Below, piece by piece: positions 28,459-36,389 of a stretch of DNA of 51,655 nt. Each line of letters starts with the position of its first letter. The stretch's first letter is position 1. Origin of the DNA: an uncultured Halocynthiibacter sp. (GTDB taxonomy: Bacteria > Pseudomonadota > Alphaproteobacteria > Rhodobacterales > Rhodobacteraceae). The notes beneath the pieces are model-generated. The model was given only the letters and a program-made list of their open reading frames with translations. It was not told where the DNA came from and did no database searches. The translations under genes were made by a program, and so were the position numbers. The stretch spans positions 1-51,655 of the forward strand of contig CANNCD010000010.1 in the NCBI GenBank assembly GCA_947503035.1. The letters are read 5' to 3'.

Positions 28459-29190
28459 ATGGAACAGATATCTGTATCAATCCGAGCTTTAGCCAAACGA
28501 GGCGTCGAGTGTCTGCAACGTGGATCTCGCGATGCCGTTAGCTTGCCAAAGCATTCTGTATTTGAATCGCCTTGTAGTCTGAAGTGGACCGATTATCAAC
28601 ATTCCATCGAGCTTGGGGCCTTTTCATATCAGGTGTCAGGGTATTGTTTTGCGGCGCGTATTGGTCGGTACTGTTCGTTTGGAGAAAATGTTCAAATAGG
28701 ACGGCAAGATCACCCGCTTACATGGGCCTCTACCAGTCCCACATTCTATCTGCATGACCAGGCCATCGCCGTTGAGGGTGGCTTTGAGGGGGCAGATGCG
28801 TACCATTCCTATCGGTTCAATACAGGTGTTGCGCCAACCGCGGTGCAGACTACTACGATTGGTAATGATGTTTGGATTGGCCATGGCGCACAAATTCGTG
28901 CAGGTGTAACGATTGGCGATGGTGCAATCATTGCCGCTGGCTCGATGGTTGTGAAGGATGTGCCGGCTTATGCTGTCGTTGCAGGGAACCCTGCTACGTT
29001 AAAGAAAATGCGTATGCCCGCACCTCAACAATCTGGATTGATGATGTCAAAGTGGTGGCAGTATGCGCCGTGGCAACTGACTCATCTCAATCCGTCCAAT
29101 AGAATTGAATTCATCAACGGGGTACGCGCGATGAAAGACGAAGAGCCGTTCCAACCGACGATTACGAATCTTTCTACAATGCAGCTCTAA
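28459..29190 (+). CDS. CatB-type hexapeptide-repeat O-acetyltransferase
   Basis: 243 residues with a left-handed beta-helix: [21 protein letters not shown], then [39 protein letters not shown] and [13 protein letters not shown], where the histidine of the first stretch (QDHP) is the likely catalytic base. This family (CatB/xenobiotic acetyltransferase) includes many polysaccharide O-acetyltransferases. Seven bases after the two-domain glycosyltransferase, so probably modifies the sugar it adds. Acetyl-CoA is the expected donor. Confidence 0.88.
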   Translation: MEQISVSIRALAKRGVECLQRGSRDAVSLPKHSVFESPCSLKWTDYQHSIELGAFSYQVSGYCFAARIGRYCSFGENVQIGRQDHPLTWASTSPTFYLHDQAIAVEGGFEGADAYHSYRFNTGVAPTAVQTTTIGNDVWIGHGAQIRAGVTIGDGAIIAAGSMVVKDVPAYAVVAGNPATLKKMRMPAPQQSGLMMSKWWQYAPWQLTHLNPSNRIEFINGVRAMKDEEPFQPTITNLSTMQL

Positions 29191-29226
29191 TCGGGGTACT
29201 CTTCGCTGCACGTTGATGGTCGCTCT

Positions 29227-30060
29227 CTATTTTAACCCTGTGGGGGGAGAGCGGTCGATCCGTTCTAGCCACGGCGCGCGATCTTCTCCCAACTGTTTGA
29301 CGTAGTCGGCATTTTCGGCACGAAAGCGCTCTGCGAACGCTTGGTTTTTGTCGGTGCGAATTTGCCCATGGTCTGACTCTAGATTTTCATCTGGAATGGA
29401 CGGAATACCAATATGATGTGCGAATGCATTCACGGTTTTGTGCGCCCCAGCAGACGTAATGCCCTCATAGCTTAGACGTAGAGGTTCAAGACCATACCGT
29501 TTGAACAGGTTTTCGTTCATGCGTTCTGCTTGGTAGTTGTGATTGATCCACTTTTTAATTTGCCGTGCGCTATAGACAAACCCCTGTTCCGCTGCCTTAC
29601 GTTCTTCTGGGGTAGAATGTGCCTGATGTGCGATTTGTGTCTGCTGCATTTTCATCAAGGACAAAGCTTGTAAAATGATGTCTTCGCGCACGAGCCAGAA
29701 CATTTTCCATGTGCCAAAGTATGACATGAACTCATCTTCTGTGTCGAAAAGCGCACGTAGATGATGGTAGGTCATTTGGACACCATAGACCCCGTGCGTG
29801 TTTCGGCGGCGCCTTAGGATATTAAGGTATTCATCCATATTGCGTGCGTTCAACGCACCAGCCATGTTGGGAATAAATGCTGGATTCATTCCCTCATCTG
29901 GGAAACTAAGCCGCCCACTGCGTTTGCAAATATCTGTGAGCCATGATGATCCAGATCGAGCCGTGAAAAATATCAAAAATGTCTTGTCGGCAGCTGGTCG
30001 CTGCATTTCTCTTGTGTATTTGTCTGTATCGGTGTGTTTGGGAAACAGCTTGCTGTTCAT
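29227..30060 (-). CDS. Stf0-like sulfotransferase
   Basis: 277 residues from ATG 30060 (GTG 30069 would add 3). FLIFFTARSGSSWLTDICKR (Arg35-Ser-Gly-Ser-Ser39) is the PAPS-binding loop of the Stf0/LPS sulfotransferase family, and the WKMFWLVREDIILQALSL helix carries the 3'-phosphate-binding residues. Stf0 itself sulfates trehalose; here, near glycosyltransferases and an acetyltransferase, a polysaccharide sugar is more likely. It lies convergent to the acetyltransferase and 82 bases downstream of another sulfotransferase on the same strand. Confidence 0.85.
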   Translation of the reverse strand: MNSKLFPKHTDTDKYTREMQRPAADKTFLIFFTARSGSSWLTDICKRSGRLSFPDEGMNPAFIPNMAGALNARNMDEYLNILRRRRNTHGVYGVQMTYHHLRALFDTEDEFMSYFGTWKMFWLVREDIILQALSLMKMQQTQIAHQAHSTPEERKAAEQGFVYSARQIKKWINHNYQAERMNENLFKRYGLEPLRLSYEGITSAGAHKTVNAFAHHIGIPSIPDENLESDHGQIRTDKNQAFAERFRAENADYVKQLGEDRAPWLERIDRSPPTGLK

Positions 30061-30142
30061 GAGTACCACTTACTGAATTGAAGAATTGTAGCCCTGAGCG
30101 AGGGTGCGTGGGATTGCACCACATTTAGTCAGAGGAGCTTGT

Positions 30143-30937
30143 TTATTCGTAAACCCAATCTTTGAAGCCGCCGAAATCGTCGAGTACTCTTTGTTGGTCA
30201 CTCGCACTCAGTTTGCTCCGGAATTCAAATGCAATACTTGCAGATACGGTGTTATTCTTCACGTTATTGTAGCGCAAGTTCTCAATGATTGCATAGCTCA
30301 ACTTAAAGTTCTCACCGACATGAGAGAACATACGCTCCATTGTTACACGTGCGTTCATAGATAGTTCTTCAAGGCCGACAGTTGTGACACGCTTATTGTT
30401 TTTGTGTGTTTCAAACTCTGCGTAGCAGGTTTTGAAATAGCTCATTTTGGTGATGCGATACTTATCATACCAGTCATCAAAGTCATCGACCTTTGCGCGC
30501 TTAAAGTCTGAGCAAACCATCGCTCGAGGATCTTTATACGATACAACAACAGGGCAGGACGAATTTTCCAAAACAGACGTCAGTTGTGAAAGATAACGAG
30601 GTGTTTTGTCGAAAATATGAATTGTGCCGTCTTCAAGGACGGTACTCGCATTTTTCAAGCGGGCATAGAACTCTGGAAAGCTAGATGCGGCGCAACATTC
30701 AGAAAACTGGGCCTGAGTAATGCCCCAGCCGCTGAGCATATTTTGCGCAAAAGGCTGTAATTCTTCAAACTCTTGAGGCGTGTCACGTAGTAATACACCA
30801 CATTCGAAACCAGAATTAAGGTGAGGAACTTGCCGGAATAGGTCAGATATCAAAGTGGTTCCTGTGTGTTCCATCCCGCAAACGATAAACTGAAGTGGGC
30901 TATTTATTGTAATATCTTTGGGGGGCTGTGAATACAT
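30143..30937 (-). CDS. Sulfotransferase family protein
   Basis: 264 residues. FIVCGMEHTGTTLISDLFRQ (His24-Thr-Gly-Thr-Thr28) is the nucleotide-binding loop and PVVVSYKDPRAMVCSDFKRA the 3'-phosphate block of the sulfotransferase fold. The loop has EHTGTT instead of the commoner KSGTT, a variant found in some bacterial carbohydrate sulfotransferases. It is divergent from the large glycosyltransferase at 31087. Fourth sulfotransferase-like gene of the window. Acceptor unknown. Confidence 0.8.
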   Translation of the reverse strand: MYSQPPKDITINSPLQFIVCGMEHTGTTLISDLFRQVPHLNSGFECGVLLRDTPQEFEELQPFAQNMLSGWGITQAQFSECCAASSFPEFYARLKNASTVLEDGTIHIFDKTPRYLSQLTSVLENSSCPVVVSYKDPRAMVCSDFKRAKVDDFDDWYDKYRITKMSYFKTCYAEFETHKNNKRVTTVGLEELSMNARVTMERMFSHVGENFKLSYAIIENLRYNNVKNNTVSASIAFEFRSKLSASDQQRVLDDFGGFKDWVYE

Positions 30938-31086
30938 GAAAACTACCTTTCGTTCGACTCGTTATCTGTCTTGGCGCCTGAAGTAACCTAGTCATCGTCT
31001 TTTGGGCCTATTGTGCATAAACCGTCAAGAGACTAAATAAAAACCTAAGTCTTAAGTATTGTGTTTTTAACTATCGAGAGAGCCCC

Positions 31087-34000
31087 ATGGAATTTGCAAC
31101 ATCGACACAGGATCTTGATGGTACGCCTAAGAAGCTTGATACACGCCTTCCAGGTTTTAATCCAGAACGCTATTTAGAATTGAACCCAGATGTAGCGGCA
31201 GCTGGTGTAGATGCAAAAGAACATTATGTGTCATTTGGCCGAGCAGAATGTCGGGCCGTTTGCATCGATGGCACGCGAATCTACCACCCAGAAAGCCGCC
31301 TGTTTTCTGATGTCGAGCGGGCGGATTGGCTCGCTTGCTTGAAGACACATTGTGAAAATACTTCACTCAGAGCGATTATCGAGACCCACCCGAGAGCTTG
31401 GTGGCTTGAGACTGGTTTCACTTTGGCAAGCTACCTGCAGCAATGCCAGGATGTGGCGACTGCGATTGATAGCCCTCTGCAAGCAGCGTTCCATTTTTTG
31501 GAATTTGGAATCGAAGAAGGGCGCATGGGAAGGGCGCTGGCGTGTGATGCGCAATTTGTCGGCGATATGTATGGCGTAGAAGATACTGATGATCTTGCCT
31601 CGACAATCGCTGCTGTGCGCGCGACGGGCGTGTCGCCTCTGGACATAGTATTGAATGAGGTCCAGCTGTGGGAGTTGTTAGGCGGCACTGGGCAGCAATT
31701 GTCTGAGTTATTTGATCACGAATATTATCACGCCATTGCGAGCCACAAGGGGTACTCTCTAAGCAGCTTTAAACGTTTCGATTGTATTCATCACTTTATG
31801 TCGGACGGCATCGATGCGTGTCTGCCAATCAATCCAGATCTTGAGTTTGATGCCGCATTCTACTTTGAAATGTTGACAGATTTCGAAGCTGCTGGCTTGG
31901 AGACTGAAGATGTCGTCGAAAAAGGTGATCTTGTTCAGAGGGCGGTGTTGTATAGGCATTGGGCTGAGACAGGTTTGCGGCGACGCGTGATGCCTAACTG
32001 TACGTCTTGGGCTAAAATATGGCTTGGCGTTGATGTCCCTCAAGCAATTATTAAACAGCTTGCACTGTTTCAAACGGCGGCTTCTCTTAGTGCCGATCTA
32101 AATACCGCGCAAATTCTAGAGCAACTCGTGCGGCATCCCTATCCGGCGATTACCGCCTTGGAGTTTTCTGATCCCAAAATCTTGGATTTTGTGTCGGATC
32201 TTGCTGGCAAGCTCGTAGCTGACGGTGATCAAGATCAAGCGGAGCGTATGTATTGGCTCGTGCTAAGCTATTCGCCTCAAAATGACCACGTCGCGCACCA
32301 TCTCGCCGACTTGCTTCAAAGGCAGGGGCGCATGGATATTGTACAAGTGCTGCGACAGGGTATTTCGAAAGAATACAACCACAACTGGAATACGTTAAAC
32401 CTGTCGGAAATATATTTGAATCAGGGGCGTTTTGAGGACGCTATTGAAACGATTGACAGCTTGTCTCTAAAAGCCATGGCAGACGTTGCTGTGGCAGACA
32501 AAAAACGGGCATTGGCGTTGGGTGGGTTTCAGCGTATTTGGCACAATATTGCGCGCCACGTGTCCGGCTATGGTCTCGAAAGAACGCAAAACCAAATTCG
32601 AAAAACACTTCAAGCTTATACGCCTGACTTTAAGTCGGTCCATCGAGCGCGAGCCGTCAAAAATGTGGCGCTTGTTGGGAATATGGACCTTTATCAGTGT
32701 AAACTGTATAGGGTTGATCAAAAGGCAGAGCAACTCAGGGCTGCGGGTTACAATGTGACTGTCTATTCGGCATCTCAAGAACTCGGTGATTTTATTGAAA
32801 ATATCGGCTCTTTTGAGGCGGTTATTTTCTTCCGTGTCGCTGCCTTTGGGCCAATGATTGACGCAATCGCAAGTGCATCCCAGCACGGGCTTCTGACCTT
32901 TTACGAGATCGACGATATTGTGTTTGATACGGAGCATTTTCCACCCAGTTTGGAAAGCTACGCAGGCCAAATTGACGAAGCTCATTACAATGCTATGGCC
33001 TGTGGTGTTCCTTTGTTCGAACATGCGATGTCTATGTGTGACTATGGCATTGCATCAACGCAGACCATTAAGACATTGATGGAAAAACGGGTCCGCACGG
33101 GAATTGTGCTAGAACATCATAACGCGCTTGGTAATATACATATGATGGCGTTGCGAGATTACGAAACCAGGCTCGCCAAACAAGAGCACGACAAGAGCAA
33201 GCCCCTCGTTTTGTTTTATGGGTCTGGTACCAAGGCGCACAAGGAAGATTTTCATGACATTCTTGAACCAGCGCTGGCTGAAATGGTGCGCCGCCATCCT
33301 GGCAAGGTAGAAATTCGCTTGATTGGCCATTTTGGTGAATTCACTCATCTTGATATGCAAAAAGACCCTGTTCATTTGATTGAACCGGTTTGGGATTTTG
33401 AGGAATTCTGTGCCCTTGTTTCGCAAGCTGACATCAACCTGTCAGTTCTTCAGCGTTCATTGCTGACTGACGCAAAGTCAGAGATCAAATGGATGGAGGC
33501 GGCCCTTTTTGGAATTCCTTCGGTTGTCAGCGATACCGCGACACACCAAGAAACGATCGCGCACGGTAAAACAGGATTCCTTGCAAAGGACACCAAAGAA
33601 TTTATCAATGTGCTTGACCTGTTGATCACAGACTCTGACCTGCGCGAGCGCATCGGTGCTGCTGCACAAGAGCATGTGAAGAGTACCTACGCGCTTTCTG
33701 CAATGGGCGAGCGTCTTGGTGAACAAATTTCTGCACTGCGCCCTCAGCTCGATGTACCTAAAAAACGACTTTTGATCGTGAATGTTTTCTACCCACCGCA
33801 AGCGATTGGTGGGGCGACGCGCGTCGTTCATGATAATGTTCGCGATTTGCGCGAAAAATACGGCGATGAATTTGAAATTGATGTGGTCTGCACTCTTGAC
33901 GGGGGGCAGCGGCCGTTTGAAGTCACTACCTATTCTCAAGATAACGTTCGAGTATGGGCTATCACGGCGCCTCATCTAGAGGACGGCGAGATGACGCCGC

Positions 34001-34938
34001 GCAATGCAGAAATGGGTGCTGTTTTCGATAGATTGCTGGATCGGATTAGGCCTGATCTTGTGCACTTTCATTGCATCCAGCGATTGACCGCATCGGCCGT
34101 TGATGCGGCCCGGTATCGCAATATTCCATATGTCATCACATTGCATGACGGTTGGTGGATTTCTCCAAACCAATTTATTATGGACGACAACGATAATCGC
34201 GAGTTTTATGACTTTGCACCAGAGGTTGAACAACATCTTAATGAGCGTGCACGTAAATTACGACGCCCCTTGATCGGTGCCGCTGCCTTGTTGGCCGTGT
34301 CTGATAGTTTTGGGCAGCTCCACGAAGAATGCGGACTTGAACGGGTCGAAGTCGTCGAAAATGGCGTGTCAAATTTTCTGAATGTCAAACGCCAGCCGAG
34401 CACGAGCGGGCGCGTGCGCCTTGCGCACATTGGCGGGGCTTCGCGACACAAAGGTATCCACCTTGTCCGGAATGCTCTGCTCTCTACGCCGTTTGACAAT
34501 CTTGAGCTTTTGCTTATTGACCACGCGATGCCGGCTAATGATGTTAGACAAGAGGTGTGGGGCACAACGCCTGTGACCATAATGGGTAAAGTCTCTCAGG
34601 CCGATGTCACCGATCTATATGGTAAGATTGACGTGTTGTTAGCCCCGTCCATTTGGCCGGAAAGCTACGGCCTTGTTACTCGTGAAGCCATATCTGCTGG
34701 TGTATGGGTGATCACCTCTGACCAAGGCGCAATTGGCGCTGACGTCACTGAGGGAAAAAATGGGCATCGAGTAGATATTGCCACATACAAGGGGCTTGTG
34801 GAGTGTCTTACAACGGTAGATGCCAATACGAAGCGTTATCTTGCGAGTCCCACAATTCAACCAATGCTTCGCCAAGCATCTATGCAAGTGGACGACTTGG
34901 TCAAAGTTTATGACCGCATTATAAGCGGTGTCAGCTGA
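31087..34938 (+). CDS. Very large protein with N-terminal repeats and two glycosyltransferase domains
   Basis: 1283 residues. Residues 20-310 hold about four copies of the 'YLxxNPDVAxAGxxxxxHYxxFGxxEGR' repeat (for example FNPERYLELNPDVAAAGVDA), often found beside glycosyltransferases. Residues 350-460 look TPR-like (MYWLVLSYSPQNDHVAHHLA, LNLSEIYLNQGRFEDAIETI). A first GT-B domain spans about 525-890 (VALVGNMDLYQCKLYRV ... DAKSEIKWMEAALFGIPSVV), a second about 895-1270 (LLIVNVFYPPQAIGGATRV ... IWPESYGLVTREAISAGVWV). Such proteins may act as scaffolds that add several sugars. ATG 31087 follows a GAGAG site. Possible extra route for a surface glycan or glycoprotein. Confidence 0.8.
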   Translation: MEFATSTQDLDGTPKKLDTRLPGFNPERYLELNPDVAAAGVDAKEHYVSFGRAECRAVCIDGTRIYHPESRLFSDVERADWLACLKTHCENTSLRAIIETHPRAWWLETGFTLASYLQQCQDVATAIDSPLQAAFHFLEFGIEEGRMGRALACDAQFVGDMYGVEDTDDLASTIAAVRATGVSPLDIVLNEVQLWELLGGTGQQLSELFDHEYYHAIASHKGYSLSSFKRFDCIHHFMSDGIDACLPINPDLEFDAAFYFEMLTDFEAAGLETEDVVEKGDLVQRAVLYRHWAETGLRRRVMPNCTSWAKIWLGVDVPQAIIKQLALFQTAASLSADLNTAQILEQLVRHPYPAITALEFSDPKILDFVSDLAGKLVADGDQDQAERMYWLVLSYSPQNDHVAHHLADLLQRQGRMDIVQVLRQGISKEYNHNWNTLNLSEIYLNQGRFEDAIETIDSLSLKAMADVAVADKKRALALGGFQRIWHNIARHVSGYGLERTQNQIRKTLQAYTPDFKSVHRARAVKNVALVGNMDLYQCKLYRVDQKAEQLRAAGYNVTVYSASQELGDFIENIGSFEAVIFFRVAAFGPMIDAIASASQHGLLTFYEIDDIVFDTEHFPPSLESYAGQIDEAHYNAMACGVPLFEHAMSMCDYGIASTQTIKTLMEKRVRTGIVLEHHNALGNIHMMALRDYETRLAKQEHDKSKPLVLFYGSGTKAHKEDFHDILEPALAEMVRRHPGKVEIRLIGHFGEFTHLDMQKDPVHLIEPVWDFEEFCALVSQADINLSVLQRSLLTDAKSEIKWMEAALFGIPSVVSDTATHQETIAHGKTGFLAKDTKEFINVLDLLITDSDLRERIGAAAQEHVKSTYALSAMGERLGEQISALRPQLDVPKKRLLIVNVFYPPQAIGGATRVVHDNVRDLREKYGDEFEIDVVCTLDGGQRPFEVTTYSQDNVRVWAITAPHLEDGEMTPRNAEMGAVFDRLLDRIRPDLVHFHCIQRLTASAVDAARYRNIPYVITLHDGWWISPNQFIMDDNDNREFYDFAPEVEQHLNERARKLRRPLIGAAALLAVSDSFGQLHEECGLERVEVVENGVSNFLNVKRQPSTSGRVRLAHIGGASRHKGIHLVRNALLSTPFDNLELLLIDHAMPANDVRQEVWGTTPVTIMGKVSQADVTDLYGKIDVLLAPSIWPESYGLVTREAISAGVWVITSDQGAIGADVTEGKNGHRVDIATYKGLVECLTTVDANTKRYLASPTIQPMLRQASMQVDDLVKVYDRIISGVS

Positions 34939-34967
34939 TTGATAAAATACGCGCCTAGGCTCAGGAC

Positions 34968-35042
34968 TCATAACCAAAATAGAACGGTTGCCGCGAGAGC
35001 TATTGCGGACATGAATACGTTAGGGCATCGATCATAGCGAGT
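34968..35042 (-). mobile_element. IS5-family transposase C-terminal remnant
   Basis: The minus strand reads VTRYDRCPNVFMSAIALAAT followed by VLFWL and a stop, the typical end of IS5-family (IS427-like) transposases. Only about 25 codons remain, just after the end of the 1283-residue glycosyltransferase gene. Confidence 0.65.
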
Positions 35043-35070
35043 TACCACTCAAGTGGGGCTACGCAGCTAC

Positions 35071-35220
35071 TATAATTAGCGTTATCATGAAAGCATCAAC
35101 AATGTCACACCCATTGGCGTCTACTTTGGCTGCGACAAAGCCATTCTCAAACTAAGGGAAAGGGTCAAACGCAAGACACTCAAAGCGCGACGCTTGCATC
35201 ATCGCAAGCACGTAGCATAA
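35071..35220 (+). mobile_element. IS3-family transposase C-terminal remnant
   Basis: In frame from 35071, with one internal stop, the DNA reads RYHESINNVTPIGVYFGCDK followed by AILKLRERVKRKTL and RRLHHRKHVA, then a stop. This is the tail of an IS3-type OrfB whose middle portion is seen, on the other strand, at 39043-39385. Confidence 0.7.
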
Positions 35221-35297
35221 TCAATCAACAGATTATTTACCAAAATTTAATTTAAATTATCCATGGTACATGCGAGCCTTAAAAGAGAGGAAAGCTA

Positions 35298-35483
35298 GTG
35301 AATTCTCATAGTTGGATAATCGAGACCCTAATCGATATTGGATCGTATGCAGAAAAAAATAATCTTACTAATACTAGTGAAGAGGTTAACTCACTAATCC
35401 TTAAGCTGTGTGCAGGGCCTGAGCTAGCATCTTCCCCATGCCAAGGCTCTCCGAATGTACACTATATAACACGAAGTTATTGA
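35298..35483 (+). CDS. Small hypothetical protein, 61 residues
   Basis: Begins at GTG 35298 with a strong ribosome site (AGAGAGGAAA) directly upstream. The first half, SWIIETLIDIGSYAEKNNLT then SEEVNSLILKL, resembles short conserved proteins of roseobacters of the 'SWIxDVLxDLxxFAxxNGL' kind, which have no assigned function. The second half is serine- and cysteine-bearing without pattern, and may be a frameshifted end. It lies between transposon remnants, so its expression is uncertain. Confidence 0.5.
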   Translation: MNSHSWIIETLIDIGSYAEKNNLTNTSEEVNSLILKLCAGPELASSPCQGSPNVHYITRSY

Positions 35484-35595
35484 GGTTTTTTGTGTCCGAC
35501 TGGCCTTCACTATGTTGAAATAGTCCTTTGTGGGCATATTCCTTTAACTTGGCGTCACCAGTAACCTTGGTTTCCTCCGAAGGTAATAGTCAAGG

Positions 35596-36150
35596 TGACC
35601 TGCTTCCCCTGAAACGTCCGCTTTTTTGAGTTAGTCTGTTATCCAACAAGGAGACAGAAGATGAAGAAAAGCCGTTTTAACGAAGCGCAGCTAATTGGGA
35701 TTTTGAAAGAAGATCAAGCTGGGCGTGGCACCAAAGAACTATGTCGCAAGCACTGGATAAGAGATGCGACGTTTTACAAATAGCGGCCCAAGTACGGCGG
35801 CATGGATGTGTCGTGCGAACGGCGGTGCTTCGGGTATCGTCGTTCGCATATCTTGCTTAAGCGTGAAGGCTGGCATGTGAACTGTAAAAAGCTCTATCGG
35901 ATCTAGCGCGAAGAAGGGTTAACTGTTCGTAAAAGGGGCGGTAGAAAGCGTGCAGTGGGCACCAGAGCGCCAATGGCGATCCCGTAGGGGCCAGCGGTGA
36001 TCGTTGGACTTCCTGTCTGACAGAATGCCCTGTGGTCGCCGCTCCCATATCCTGAACGTGATTGATGACTTCAGCTGGGAATGTTTGGCCGCTGTTGTGG
36101 ATACGTCCTTGTCAGGTCAAAAGGTCTCGCCAACGCGTTCTCTAAATATA
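35596..36150 (+). mobile_element. Degenerate IS3-family (IS407-like) element
   Basis: Begins with a plausible left end TGACCTGCTTCCCCTGAAA. OrfA follows from ATG 35661: KKSRFNEAQLIGILKEDQAG, then ELCRKHWIRDATFYK with a stop where tryptophan is expected. OrfB pieces follow: CFGYRRSHILLKREGW, NCKKLYRI, and RWSLDFLSDRMPCGRRSHIL then NVIDDFS near 35996-36070. Several stops and shifts; the right half is missing. A second left part of the same family lies at 40908. Confidence 0.8.
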
Positions 36151-36389
36151 GGCTGTCTAGCCCCTAATTTTAGTACCACTAATTTTGCAATTTTCTAATA
36201 AGGTTGCCGGCACTGGGGGCGCATTCCTAGGGCTTGGTGTGATCAGCTCTATTTGGGGAAAATAAAGGCGATAAGTTTGACTTATATTGATGTGAAATTA
36301 GAGTAAAATAGTACACCTAATATGCTGTTTTAAAATGAAATAATGTGAAATCGTCAAACCTGGGTGTAACTAAGGTTTTGGGTGTATAA

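Noticed and set aside
35936-35945. GGCGGTAG, like the ops element of RfaH-controlled capsule operons
   Set aside because: It falls inside the coding part of a dead IS3 element and RfaH/ops control is typical of gammaproteobacteria.
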